Shown here: in pieces, positions 1 to 7,968 of the stretch
Numbering within the stretch: position 1 is the stretch's first letter
Layout: each line of letters opens with the position of its first letter
Origin: CAZZKJ01 sp964654695
GTDB lineage: Bacteria > Krumholzibacteriota > Krumholzibacteriia > WVZY01
Length of the DNA stretch: 36,138 nucleotides
Assembly: GCA_964654695.1 (NCBI GenBank)
Contig: CAZZKJ010000023.1
Span: 1 to 36,138 of the forward strand
Direction: 5' to 3'
Notes under the pieces: generated by a model
Databases searched by the model: none
The model's input: only the letters and a program-made list of their open reading frames with translations
What the model was told of the DNA's origin: nothing
Program-made: the position numbers and the translations under genes

Positions 1-168
1 CCCGTAAACGTCGGCGCCTCCGTGCTTGACAATCGTGACACTGCCGCGGCACGACATCATGACCGCAATCGGATCGACGGCCAAAATGGCCGGGATAAAG
101 AATGCAGCGGTGAAAGATACAAATGCAAGAGCCGATAAGAGCGTTTTGAACAATGCGATTTTTCTCAT
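1..168 (-). CDS. N-terminal fragment of an exported protein (function unknown)
   Basis: Only the first 56 codons lie in the window; the gene runs off the left edge. The ATG (166-168, complement) follows a purine-rich GGGGGA Shine-Dalgarno. The product begins with a basic tip (MRKIALFK) and a hydrophobic stretch to about residue 30, so it is exported or anchored by a signal sequence. The mature start reads roughly SCRGSVTIVKHGG; a G-x-V-x-V strand after a signal peptide resembles the opening of FecR-type periplasmic domains, but the fragment is far too short to assign a family. It lies downstream of phoU in the same direction, separated by 250 bases that hold its own candidate promoter, so it is probably not part of the pst operon. 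Sure that it is coding; function unknown. Confidence 0.6.
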   Translation of the reverse strand, partial: MRKIALFKTLLSALAFVSFTAAFFIPAILAVDPIAVMMSCRGSVTIVKHGGADVYG

Positions 169-215
169 TTGAGTCCCCCGGGTTCATCTGTCGTTTCAGT
201 TGCTGGGATTATGTC

Positions 216-244
216 AGCATAGCAGTGTTATTGAAGGCAAGCAA
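216..244 (-). promoter_or_regulatory. Candidate sigma-70-type promoter for the left-edge gene
   Basis: On the minus strand TTGCTT (239-244) is followed by a 17-base spacer and TATGCT (216-221), preceded by TG as in an extended -10. The predicted start of transcription is near 209, about 40 bases before the ATG at 168. Found by eye only. Confidence 0.4.
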
Positions 245-322
245 TGTTTTCGATTCAGGGGACCTTGGAAAGGGAACATGAGCAGCCCGGCTCGCATCCT
301 GCTGAGTATGCCGCCATGTTCT

Positions 323-356
323 GCAATTACCGCATCTCACAATATGCGGTCAATGC
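323..356. repeat. Inverted repeat between phoU and the left-edge gene
   Basis: ACCGCAT (329-335) and ATGCGGT (344-350) form a perfect 7-bp stem with an 8-base loop, and outer GCA/TGC (323-325, 354-356) can extend it. No T-run follows on either strand, so it is not a typical intrinsic terminator. It could be the 3' end structure of the pst-phoU mRNA or an operator. Apart from this and the promoter at 216-244, the 169-418 gap shows no gene. Confidence 0.35.
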
Positions 357-418
357 ATCTCCTTGATTTAACTTTAATTACCGGCTTGTGAAGCGGCGGT
401 TTCGAGGCAAGGCGGTTC

Positions 419-1090
419 TCATTCGTCGTTATAATCTTCGGCGCGGTGGCGTATCAATTCGCCTTCGACCATGTAGACCACGTCTTCGGCAATATTGGTG
501 GCCAGGTCGGCGATTCGTTCAACGTGGCGGGACGCGGACAGCATGTGAACCGCCCTTTCGATTGCCGCCGGGTCGCCGTGCATGAGTTTTTGCAGAACTT
601 TGTAAGCCTCGCGGTTGGCGGCGTCTATCACGTCGTCCATCATCAGCACTTTTCTGGCGAGAGCGGGATCTCCCGCAGTAAGGGAATCCAGGCTCATGCG
701 CACCATTTTCTCGGCGTGCTCCGCCATGCCCGCGAAGTCTACCGATATTCCCAACGCTTTCCTCTCCGCAAGATATGCTGCCCGTTCGGCTATATTGACG
801 GCCAGGTCGCCGATGCGCTCGAGATCGTTGTTCACTTTGAGCACGGTTATGAGGAACCTCAAATCTCCCGCGACCGGCTGATGAAGCGCGAGTATCTTAA
901 GACAGTCGTCCTCGATGCGGACCTCCTTTTTGTCGATCGCCTCGTCTTCGTCTATTACTTTTCGTGCCAGTTCGGGACGTCTGTCTATAAGAGCCGTCAC
1001 GGCCTGGTTGGAAGCTTTCTCGACCATAGAGGCTATATTCATCAGGTTCTTTTTGAGTTCGTCCATATCATGCTGCAAATGCTTGGACAT
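419..1090 (-). CDS. phoU: Phosphate transport system accessory protein PhoU
   Basis: 223 residues, the usual PhoU length, made of two repeated three-helix PhoU domains. The repeats show the family's acidic metal-binding pattern, for example a DLERIGDLAVNIAE segment in the first half and a HVERIADLATNIAEDV segment in the second. PhoU is a cytoplasmic peripheral protein linking the PstSCAB transporter to the PhoR kinase and holding the Pho response off when phosphate is plentiful (family knowledge). The ATG is preceded by AAAGGAG at good spacing. It is the last gene of the porin-pstSCAB-phoU run, 19 bases after pstB, and its own regulators phoBR lie upstream in the same block. No unusual features. 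Identification is secure. Confidence 0.97.
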   Translation of the reverse strand: MSKHLQHDMDELKKNLMNIASMVEKASNQAVTALIDRRPELARKVIDEDEAIDKKEVRIEDDCLKILALHQPVAGDLRFLITVLKVNNDLERIGDLAVNIAERAAYLAERKALGISVDFAGMAEHAEKMVRMSLDSLTAGDPALARKVLMMDDVIDAANREAYKVLQKLMHGDPAAIERAVHMLSASRHVERIADLATNIAEDVVYMVEGELIRHRAEDYNDE

Positions 1091-1109
1091 GATCTCTCCT
1101 TTTCTGCCG

Positions 1110-1898
1110 TTAACCGAACCTTCCGGTCACGTATTCTTCGGTTCTTTTTTTCCCGGGACGCGTGAACACCTGCTTGGTTTCACCGAATTCAATGAATCTA
1201 CCGTTCTCCATGAAGGCGGTATAATCAGATACCCTTGCCGCCTGCTGCATGTTGTGGGTTACTATTATAATAGTGTAGCGTTCCCTTAGTTCGACCATAA
1301 GATCCTCGATCCGGGATGTCGATACGGGATCGAGCGCCGAACAGGGTTCATCCATCAGTATCACTTCCGGTTCCATGGCCAGCGCCCTGGCGATGCACAG
1401 CCTCTGCTGCTGGCCGCCGGAGAGAACCATCGCGGATTCGTGGAGGCGATCGCTTACCTCGTCCCAGAGCGCGGCCTGAGAGAGCGATCTATGTACGAGG
1501 CTGGTTATATCGCCCGATCTGTTTATCGACGGCCCCCATGCGACGTTGTTGAATATCGATTTTGGAAAAGGGTTTGGTTTTTGAAAAACCATGCCGATCG
1601 CCCTCCTTGTGTCCACGGGATCGACCTCATCCGAATACAGATCGAGATTGCGATACATAACTTTCCCGGCCGTGTGAGCGCCGGGAATGAAGTCGTTCAT
1701 GCGGTTGAATGAACGCAAAAGGGTGCTTTTGCCGCATCCGGACGGCCCGATTATTGCCGTGATCTTCTTCTCGGGTATGTCGATGTTGAAGTCTTCAACT
1801 GCGGGCTTGGAAAAGTAGGCCACCGACAGATTGCGCGCGCTCAAAATTATTTTTTCCTCATTCGGCGCGCGAACGGTTGAATTATCGATTCCGGTCAT
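1110..1898 (-). CDS. pstB: Phosphate ABC transporter ATP-binding protein PstB
   Basis: 262 residues, typical for PstB. It is the ATPase of the high-affinity phosphate importer, acting at the cytoplasmic face of PstC/PstA. The Walker A motif GPSGCGKST is at residues 51-59, the Q-loop lies in MVFQKPNPFPKSI (about 103-115), the LSGGQQQR signature at 159-166, Walker B with catalytic Glu in ILMDEP at 180-185, and the switch His at 215. The phrase FQKPNPFP is specific to PstB among ABC ATPases. It starts 3 bases after the pstA stop, with an AAGG Shine-Dalgarno inside the end of pstA, so translation is probably coupled. All catalytic residues are intact. Confidence 0.98.
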   Translation of the reverse strand: MTGIDNSTVRAPNEEKIILSARNLSVAYFSKPAVEDFNIDIPEKKITAIIGPSGCGKSTLLRSFNRMNDFIPGAHTAGKVMYRNLDLYSDEVDPVDTRRAIGMVFQKPNPFPKSIFNNVAWGPSINRSGDITSLVHRSLSQAALWDEVSDRLHESAMVLSGGQQQRLCIARALAMEPEVILMDEPCSALDPVSTSRIEDLMVELRERYTIIIVTHNMQQAARVSDYTAFMENGRFIEFGETKQVFTRPGKKRTEEYVTGRFG

Positions 1899-1901
1899 GG
1901 A

Positions 1902-2843
1902 TCAGCCTTCTTTCTTGTGGCGAATATATACGGCCGCCGCGTTCATCAGGAAAAGCACCAGCAGCAGAACAATTATGCCTGCGGCTGCCAGTTGATGAAA
2001 CTCCCGTTGTGGGCGCGCCGCCCAATTGAATATCTGTATCGGCAGGGCGGTGAACCCATCCAGTGGATGGCGGGGTACGAATGCTACATAAGTGAGGGCG
2101 CCGATCATTATCAGCGGCGCTGTCTCTCCGATCGCACGCGAGAGCGCCAGTATGACGCCGGTGAGCATACCCGGAAGCGCGGAGGGCAAGACGTGCGAGC
2201 GTACGGTCTGCCAGCGGGTGGCTCCGAGCGCGTAGGCGGCCTCGCGTATCGACGAGGGGACCGAGCGTATCGCTTCTCTCGACGTTATTATAATGACGGG
2301 TAGAATGAGCAGGGTCATCGTCAATGCGCCCGCCAGGACGCTTCTACCCAGGGCCATGAAACGCACGAACACGGCCAGGCCCAGTATGCCGTAGACTATG
2401 GATGGAACGCCGGCCAGGTTGGCGATATTTATCTCTATGAACACGCTCAGCTTGTTTTTCCGCGCATATTCTTCAAGGTAAACCGCAGCCGCCGCGCCCA
2501 GCGGAACCGAGAAGACCCCCGTCAGCGTTATGAACCACGCGGTTCCGGCCAGGGCGGACTTGATGCCGGCCTGCGCGGGAAAGCGTGAAGGAAAACTGCC
2601 GATAAACTGCATGTCTAAAAACCCGAGCCCCTGGCGTGTAATATGAATAAGAAGAACCGGCAGCAGCGCCACCGAAATCCAAGTGATCGCTGCGCACAGA
2701 AAGCGGAACGCCGATGCGGCCGCCTTGCGCCGGGTCAGGCATGGATTGCCCGCTGCGGAATCTGAGGGTTCGATAGCAGCCCGGCTGCAGCTCCCGCCGG
2801 GAGCCCGGTCCGCGCCGTGTCTATCCATCATGCGCTCCGTCAT
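1902..2843 (-). CDS. pstA: Phosphate ABC transporter permease PstA
   Basis: 313 residues with six predicted transmembrane segments and the binding-protein-dependent permease domain; the EAA-type cytoplasmic loop reads REAAYALGATRWQTV followed by PSALPGMLTGVILALSRAIGE. PstA pairs with PstC to form the membrane channel of the PstSCAB importer. The ATG overlaps the pstC stop by 4 bases (ATGA) and is preceded by GGGAGG, a sign of translational coupling. The N-terminus is extended by about 35 polar residues before the first membrane segment; the internal Met codons at positions 5 and 6 are alternative starts, but the first has the better ribosome-binding site. Order pstC-pstA-pstB is canonical. 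Confidence 0.97.
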   Translation of the reverse strand: MTERMMDRHGADRAPGGSCSRAAIEPSDSAAGNPCLTRRKAAASAFRFLCAAITWISVALLPVLLIHITRQGLGFLDMQFIGSFPSRFPAQAGIKSALAGTAWFITLTGVFSVPLGAAAAVYLEEYARKNKLSVFIEINIANLAGVPSIVYGILGLAVFVRFMALGRSVLAGALTMTLLILPVIIITSREAIRSVPSSIREAAYALGATRWQTVRSHVLPSALPGMLTGVILALSRAIGETAPLIMIGALTYVAFVPRHPLDGFTALPIQIFNWAARPQREFHQLAAAGIIVLLLVLFLMNAAAVYIRHKKEG

Positions 2844-3766
2844 TCGTAAACCTCCCGGAATTTTCTGAGAATGCGGTGCGAAAAGATGTTCATGCCCAAT
2901 GTGATCGCAAAGAGCAGCGCCGCTGCGGCGAATATGGTTTGATATTCCACGGTTCCGGCGGGAGTATCGCCGAGGCTGACCTGGACTATGTAAGCCGTCA
3001 GGGTTTGAATGCTCTCCAACGGGTTGATGGTTATATTAGGAGTCGCGCCCGCGGCCAGCGTGACGGCCATGGTTTCGCCGATCGCGCGGGAGACGGCGAG
3101 TATAAAGGATGCAACGATCCCCGACAGGGCCGACGGCAGAACGACACGTGTGGTGACCTCCATGTGCGTGGCTCCTAGAGCGTACGCGCCGTGCCGAAGC
3201 GACGCCGGAACCGCCCCCAGGGCGTCATCGCAAAGGGAAGCAACCATGGGCAGCACCATTATGCCTACAACTATTGATGCGCTGGCCGCGTTGAATACGC
3301 GGGTTTGCGGAAAAACCGCTGCCAGAAGGGGAGTAACGAAAGTGAGCGCCAGATAGCCGTAGACTACCGTGGGAATACCGGCCAGGATCTCAAGCGCCGG
3401 TTTGATCGTTCTTCTCACACGCGGGTGCGCGTATTCCCGAAGATAAATGGCAATGCCAAGTCCCGCCGGCAGGGCTGCGACGGCCGCTCCCAATACTATG
3501 AGCAGGCTGCCGTTCACGAGCGGCAGGATGCCGAACGATCTGGGTTCCAAAAGCGGCGTCCACTTTCTGCCGAAGAGAAAATCCATGACGCCGACGTGGC
3601 GGAAAAAAGCGAATGCTTCCCGCGCAATGACGGTGATCATCGCGGCGGTAGTAATCACGGACAAAAGAGCGCAGAATAAAAGCGTCCATTCTATTATTTT
3701 TTCTTTAACGCGTCTCCCGCGCTTCTTCGTCATGCCTGCCGCTTTAAGGAGAAAATCGTTTCGCAT
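2840..3766 (-). CDS. pstC: Phosphate ABC transporter permease PstC
   Basis: 308 residues with six predicted transmembrane helices. The permease loop (RHGAYALGATHMEVTTRVVLPSA region) and a following AVSRAIGETMAV segment match PstC. The early motif FLFGRKWTPL, followed by FGILPLVNGSLLI, is characteristic of PstC periplasmic and second-helix sequence. It forms the phosphate channel with PstA and receives phosphate from PstS. The start at 3766 has AGAGG upstream; Met12 is a possible alternative. It begins 13 bases after the pstS stop, so both are surely on one transcript. Confidence 0.97.
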   Translation of the reverse strand: MRNDFLLKAAGMTKKRGRRVKEKIIEWTLLFCALLSVITTAAMITVIAREAFAFFRHVGVMDFLFGRKWTPLLEPRSFGILPLVNGSLLIVLGAAVAALPAGLGIAIYLREYAHPRVRRTIKPALEILAGIPTVVYGYLALTFVTPLLAAVFPQTRVFNAASASIVVGIMVLPMVASLCDDALGAVPASLRHGAYALGATHMEVTTRVVLPSALSGIVASFILAVSRAIGETMAVTLAAGATPNITINPLESIQTLTAYIVQVSLGDTPAGTVEYQTIFAAAALLFAITLGMNIFSHRILRKFREVYE

Positions 3767-3779
3767 CCGTATGCCTCTT

Positions 3780-4787
3780 TTAACCTTCTATATTCAAAAC
3801 GTCATCGATGCTCAATCCAACGGTTTTCCTGCCGCTGAAGGCGGAGCCCTTTATTCTTTGTTTGAACCTGTCAATTACCATGCCGTATGCGGTTTCGGGA
3901 AGAGGAATGTATCCCACTTCTGCGGCCAGTTCCGGAACGTTCTCCATATAGAACTCCACGAATGATTCCACTTCCGGCCTGGATGCGGCCTTGGCGCGAA
4001 CGTATATGAAAATGGGACGCGAGAGCGGTTTGTATGAGCCGTTGTTTATGCTTTCGGCCGAGGGGGCGATGGGGCCGTCTCCACCGTCTATGGGTACGAT
4101 TTTGAGACGCGACTTGTTTTCGTAATAATAAGCGAATCCGAAAAATCCCAGCGAATTTTCATCGCCGGCTATACCGCGGACGAGAACGTTGTCGTCCTCG
4201 CTGGCGGTAAAATCCGGCCGGCACGCCTGCTCCTTGCCGTTAACGGCCTTGGTGAAATAATCGAAGGTTCCCGAGTCCATGCCCGGTCCGTAGAGCGTGA
4301 TCGGTTTGCCGGGCCATGACGGGCGGACATCGCTCCAGTGATCCACCGTGCTGCCGGGTTGCCATATCATTTTGAGTTCATCCGTCGTCAGGTAGTCCAC
4401 AAACATGTTTTTCGGATTGACCACGACGGACAGGCCGTCGAAGGCGATCGGAAGTTCGATATATTCTATGTTGTTCGCAGCGGCCGCGGCAATCTCCTTG
4501 GGCTTTATGGGACGCGAAGCGTCGCATATGTCGGTTTCGCCGGCGCAGAATTTTTTGAAGCCCCCGCCGGTGCCGGATATGCCGACGGTGACGCGCGCTT
4601 TTCTATGAAGTTTTTGAAATTCTTCCGCGACCGCTTCGGTGATCGGAAATACCGTGCTCGATCCATCCACTGCGATCGTACCCTCCAGGCCCGGCGAAGC
4701 GTCTTTTGCGCCCCCGCCGCAGCCCCCTATTATGAAAGAGGCCGAGATTATAGCCGCGGCTCCAAGAGAAGTGATAATTCTATACAT
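3780..4787 (-). CDS. pstS: Phosphate-binding lipoprotein PstS
   Basis: 335 residues from the start chosen here. An in-frame ATG 13 codons upstream (4826) exists, but the ATG at 4787 has AAAGGAG at ideal spacing and gives a clean signal peptide (MYRIITSLGAAAIISAS) ending in a lipobox FIIGGC, with Cys23 as the lipidated residue. The mature protein has the PBP-like fold of PstS: VDGSSTVFPITEAVAEEF near the N-terminus and a phosphate-binding GISGTGGGFKKF loop followed by DICDASRPI. It captures inorganic phosphate in the periplasm and hands it to PstC/PstA. It sits between an OprP-like porin and pstC, matching an outer-membrane-to-cytoplasm uptake path. Confidence 0.95.
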   Translation of the reverse strand: MYRIITSLGAAAIISASFIIGGCGGGAKDASPGLEGTIAVDGSSTVFPITEAVAEEFQKLHRKARVTVGISGTGGGFKKFCAGETDICDASRPIKPKEIAAAAANNIEYIELPIAFDGLSVVVNPKNMFVDYLTTDELKMIWQPGSTVDHWSDVRPSWPGKPITLYGPGMDSGTFDYFTKAVNGKEQACRPDFTASEDDNVLVRGIAGDENSLGFFGFAYYYENKSRLKIVPIDGGDGPIAPSAESINNGSYKPLSRPIFIYVRAKAASRPEVESFVEFYMENVPELAAEVGYIPLPETAYGMVIDRFKQRIKGSAFSGRKTVGLSIDDVLNIEG

Positions 4788-4827
4788 TGCATTGCTCCTT
4801 TTCGAAACCAGTATGAAGTATTTCATT

Positions 4828-6054
4828 TCAAAGATTTATCTGGAAGCGGGCCGTTATTCCGCCGCCCGTCCCGATTTTATCCAAATCCGTGTAAATATAA
4901 TTGAGCATTACCTTCGCGTTGGGATTCAAGTACCATGCAATCCCCGCGCTTACGTCCGCGAGTTCCCCCCCCGTTACCGGACCGTCGTTAAGATCGAGCG
5001 CGGAGTAGCGGGCCGTTAGCTCCCAGGCCCCCGAGCCGCCGGAAGTGCCGAAAATCTTATTCGGCTTCGTTTTGTCGAAGGTGCCCGCGCTTTTTTTATA
5101 TTTACGGTGCTCTCCGGTGAGGAAATAACTGGCTGTGAAATAATATCCCTGGAACGACGGATCTCCCGAGGTGTCGGATTCGATATTCATGAGAATGTAT
5201 TCCGCCTGCGCGGAAAACGGTCCGTATACGACGGCTCCTTCGAACCCGGCCAGCCATAATTTTGGGGACGCGATATCGCCGGTGTCTACAAAATCATCAG
5301 CCATATGAATTTCAGGACCGCTCGAGAAAACGGCCGTTTGGCCGGAGGGTTTTCTCGCCGATCCGCTTATGCCCATGTGAACGAGTTTTTCCCCGTCGTT
5401 CTTGTAATATGCGAGCGCGGTCGCCCTCGCCGTGCCGGCGTAGGCATCAGGCTCGCTCGTGCCGTAATCGTCGGTTTCCCTGAAAGCTCCGGCGGAGAGA
5501 GTGGCTTTTCCGCCGAGGGTTCCGGTGCTAAAGGCAATCCCCGAGTTCCTGCTCGGCGCGAAAACATTGGGCAGGCTTCTCTCCATGAAAGTTATATATT
5601 TGCTGCTGGTGAGTTCTTCCAGACTGAACGGTTCTTTGAAACGGCCGATTTTTATTTTGAATCCTTTCCCGGGCTTGATTCCAAAATAGACATCCTTGAA
5701 ACCGGCGTCCCCGCCTTCGAAATCGAACTGCATCTTGAAAAACACGTTTCTATAAAACTCTCCGGATATGTACATGCGCGCCCTGCGGAATTCAGTGCCG
5801 TCGTTTTGCGGGCCGATAGAGGACGCGGCGATATCTCCGTCGTCTATCCAGGAGAGCCAATCGTTTTGAATCCTTCCGCCGATTTTCAGTTTGACGCTGC
5901 CGTCGCGGGTCTCCATATGAAGGGCGTCCTCCCAGTATGATCTGAAAGCCCCGCCTTCGTCATCTTCCACGGCTGCCGGCGAATACAAGGAAGCGCAGGC
6001 GCTTATAATCAATGCGCAAACGGAAGATTTAGCAATCCGGTTTAATGCTGACAT
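4828..6054 (-). CDS. Phosphate-selective porin O/P family outer-membrane protein
   Basis: 408 residues with an N-terminal signal peptide (about 1-28) and then a beta-barrel sequence. Typical OprO/OprP phrases are visible: KLKIGGRIQNDW, EFRRARMYISGEFYRNVFFKMQFDFEGG, FKDVYFGIKPG, KIGRFKEPFSLEELTSSKYITFMERSLP. These are conserved in the trimeric phosphate/pyrophosphate porins of Pseudomonas and in many porins of unknown selectivity. The C-terminus ends in FQINL rather than the common terminal Phe. AAAGGAGG precedes the ATG. It is the first gene of the run into pstSCAB-phoU, which makes a role in outer-membrane phosphate entry likely. Selectivity cannot be read directly from the sequence, so no gene symbol is given. 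Confidence 0.9.
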   Translation of the reverse strand: MSALNRIAKSSVCALIISACASLYSPAAVEDDEGGAFRSYWEDALHMETRDGSVKLKIGGRIQNDWLSWIDDGDIAASSIGPQNDGTEFRRARMYISGEFYRNVFFKMQFDFEGGDAGFKDVYFGIKPGKGFKIKIGRFKEPFSLEELTSSKYITFMERSLPNVFAPSRNSGIAFSTGTLGGKATLSAGAFRETDDYGTSEPDAYAGTARATALAYYKNDGEKLVHMGISGSARKPSGQTAVFSSGPEIHMADDFVDTGDIASPKLWLAGFEGAVVYGPFSAQAEYILMNIESDTSGDPSFQGYYFTASYFLTGEHRKYKKSAGTFDKTKPNKIFGTSGGSGAWELTARYSALDLNDGPVTGGELADVSAGIAWYLNPNAKVMLNYIYTDLDKIGTGGGITARFQINL

Positions 6055-6082
6055 CTATAATGCCTCCTTTGAAGTGAAGAGT

Positions 6083-6119
6083 GCAATTATCCGATCTCCA
6101 TAAAGAGATCGACAATTGC
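6083..6119 (-). promoter_or_regulatory. 5' stem-loop in the porin-pst mRNA leader
   Basis: On the minus strand GCAATT-GT-CGATCTC-TTTATG-GAGATCG-GAT-AATTGC folds into a 13-bp stem interrupted by a small internal loop, with a 6-base loop. The -10 box at 6124-6129 predicts transcription starting near 6117, so this hairpin would form the very 5' end of the mRNA, about 30 bases before the Shine-Dalgarno. A 5'-terminal hairpin of this kind can protect an mRNA from decay; as DNA it could also be an operator. Role inferred. Confidence 0.5.
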
Positions 6120-6123
6120 CTGT

Positions 6124-6162
6124 ATTATAATGTTTGAATGTTAAGATAGAATAAAGATCAAG
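6124..6162 (-). promoter_or_regulatory. Candidate PhoB-activated promoter of the porin-pstSCAB-phoU run
   Basis: A perfect minus-strand -10 box TATAAT (6124-6129) has no recognisable -35 hexamer at the right distance. Where it should be lies an 11-bp-spaced direct repeat: plus-strand AAGAT at 6143-6147 and 6154-6158, the surrounding 11-mers agreeing at 7 of 11 positions. PhoB boxes are direct repeats with 11-bp period that replace the -35 region, so spacing and position fit, although the bases differ from the E. coli CTGTCAT consensus. Neighbouring phoB and pst genes support the reading. Confidence 0.5.
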
Positions 6163-6177
6163 TAAATTTGCGTTAAT

Positions 6178-7965
6178 TCATGAGGACGGCGAAACAAGAG
6201 GGAAATGGAGCAGAAAAGTACTGCCGTTGCCGGGCTCGCTATTGATATCGATAGTCCCTTCGTGAGAAAGTATTATATTTTTGACGATGGAAAGTCCCAG
6301 GCCGGTTCCGCCGAGCTCGCGCGACCGGGCCCTGTCCACACGGTAAAACCGCTCGAAAATGCGTTCGTGATCGTTCTTCGCAATCCCGATGCCCGTGTCC
6401 TTTACTTCCAGGATCGCTTCGCCGCCGTCCTGAGCGACGGTGATATCTATTTTCCCGCCTTTGCCCGTGTATTTTATTGCATTATCGACGAGGTTTATGA
6501 CCGCTCTCTTCAACATATCCATGTCTCCCAGTATTTGCACCGGCGAATCCGGCAGAATTGCGGTCATGTCGATGCCGCGTTCGCGGGCCTGCGGGGCCAT
6601 TTCTTCCACCGGGACGGAAACGGCTTCGCGAAGATCTATTATTGGGGTTTCGGCGGAGCGTTGATCTTCAGATTCCAGATGCGAAATGGTAAGCAGGTCC
6701 GCCAACAGGGCCGAAAGACGCATTGACTGGTTCTTGATTTTTTCTATAAAAGAAGCGCGTTTGCCGGGATCGAGTTTTGGGTCGTCGATTATGGTTTCCG
6801 CCATCCCCCTTATGGCCGTTACCGGAGTTTTCAATTCATGCGAAGCATTGGCAACAAAATCCCGCCTGACTTTCTCTAGACGCACCAATTCAGAGATATC
6901 ATGGAGCACTATCACGGCTCCGGCGACCCTGCCGCCGCCGTCATGAAGCGGGGAAGCGTGCATATCGATCGCCCGGTTTTGCGGGACGCCGGGGAGTGTT
7001 ATTTGCCCTTCCGCGGGTTCGTTCTTCTTAAGGGTTTCGGTTATGAGCGAGCCGATTTCATTTGATCTTACGATCTCCCAAAACGGCCGGCCGGTCGCAT
7101 CAGCCATTTGTATATCCAGTATGCCGCGGGCCGACTCGTTCATATGCATGATTTTTTCGTTCTTATCGACGGCGATCACGCCTTCGACCATTGCCGACAG
7201 CACGGCGGTCAGCTTGTTGTTGTCGGTCGTTATGGTTTCCATTCGTATTTTGCTGCTTTCGGCCATCGTGTTTATGGTCTCGGCGAGTTTTCCGATTTCA
7301 TCTCTTCTTCCGTCCGGCATGCGGCTGCCGTAATCTCCGGCGGCTATGGCCGCCGCCGTGCGGGTCATGTTTGAAATCGGTTTGGTAAAATGCCGTGCCG
7401 CTATGAAACCCAGCAAGAGCGCCGCCACAGCGCTAAGCAGGGTTGCAAGACCAGCGGCGGCGCGCAGGTGGGAGAGTTTTTCGTTGACCGACGACAGGGG
7501 AAGGGCGGTACGGACGTAACCGGCAATGCCGCTTTCATATTCGATCGGCAGCGCAAAGTACATCATCTGCATATGGAGCGTATCGCTGAGGCGTGTCGAC
7601 TGGCCTTGTCCATGCAAGTGCGCGGCGAGGATTTCGGGACGCGTTCGATGGTTGTTCATTTGAGACGGATCTTTTTCGGAATCGGCGGCTACGCGGCCGT
7701 CGGAAGCGATTACCGTTATCCGCGTGGATATATCGCCGCCCAGTTTTTTGATATCCTTTTGGAGGGAGGGGTCGCCAATTCCCCCCGGCAGCTTGGCAAG
7801 GAGGGCCCGAACGCAAAGAGCCCGGGTCTCGAGGGAGTTTCTTATATCTTCCAGCGAATCGTCTCGTATCCTCATGCCCGTCAGGCCGCCTACGAGACCG
7901 GATGCAAGCAGGATAAGAACCGCGTATCCGGCATAGAGTTTCCAGAAAACGCGCGAACTGAACAA
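6178..7965 (-). CDS. phoR: Phosphate regulon sensor histidine kinase PhoR
   Basis: 595 residues. It has a membrane helix at about 10-30, an extracytoplasmic sensor domain at 35-165, a second helix at 168-190, HAMP (about 190-245), PAS (about 250-360), HisKA with the phosphorylated His376 in NASHELKTP, then the ATPase domain with N box NLVDNAIKYT (491-500), G1 DTGIGI (523-528), F box FERFYR (537-542) and G2 GGTGLGL (552-558). This periplasmic-domain plus HAMP-PAS layout matches the long PhoR type found outside the Enterobacteria. The start codon is TTG at 7963-7965: AAGGAG in the end of phoB is well spaced for it, and no ATG occurs before the first membrane helix. It follows phoB by 3 bases. 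It should phosphorylate PhoB when PstSCAB-PhoU signals low phosphate. Confidence 0.93.
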   Translation of the reverse strand: MFSSRVFWKLYAGYAVLILLASGLVGGLTGMRIRDDSLEDIRNSLETRALCVRALLAKLPGGIGDPSLQKDIKKLGGDISTRITVIASDGRVAADSEKDPSQMNNHRTRPEILAAHLHGQGQSTRLSDTLHMQMMYFALPIEYESGIAGYVRTALPLSSVNEKLSHLRAAAGLATLLSAVAALLLGFIAARHFTKPISNMTRTAAAIAAGDYGSRMPDGRRDEIGKLAETINTMAESSKIRMETITTDNNKLTAVLSAMVEGVIAVDKNEKIMHMNESARGILDIQMADATGRPFWEIVRSNEIGSLITETLKKNEPAEGQITLPGVPQNRAIDMHASPLHDGGGRVAGAVIVLHDISELVRLEKVRRDFVANASHELKTPVTAIRGMAETIIDDPKLDPGKRASFIEKIKNQSMRLSALLADLLTISHLESEDQRSAETPIIDLREAVSVPVEEMAPQARERGIDMTAILPDSPVQILGDMDMLKRAVINLVDNAIKYTGKGGKIDITVAQDGGEAILEVKDTGIGIAKNDHERIFERFYRVDRARSRELGGTGLGLSIVKNIILSHEGTIDINSEPGNGSTFLLHFPLVSPSS

Positions 7966-7968
7966 CTG

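Noticed and set aside
394..417. Direct repeat GGCGGTT near the end of phoU
   Set aside because: Two 7-base copies only; no pairing and no known function; likely chance.
446..1165. 239-codon plus-strand frame opposite phoU
   Set aside because: It is the mirror of phoU and of the end of pstB, both secure; the translation shows no protein-like features.
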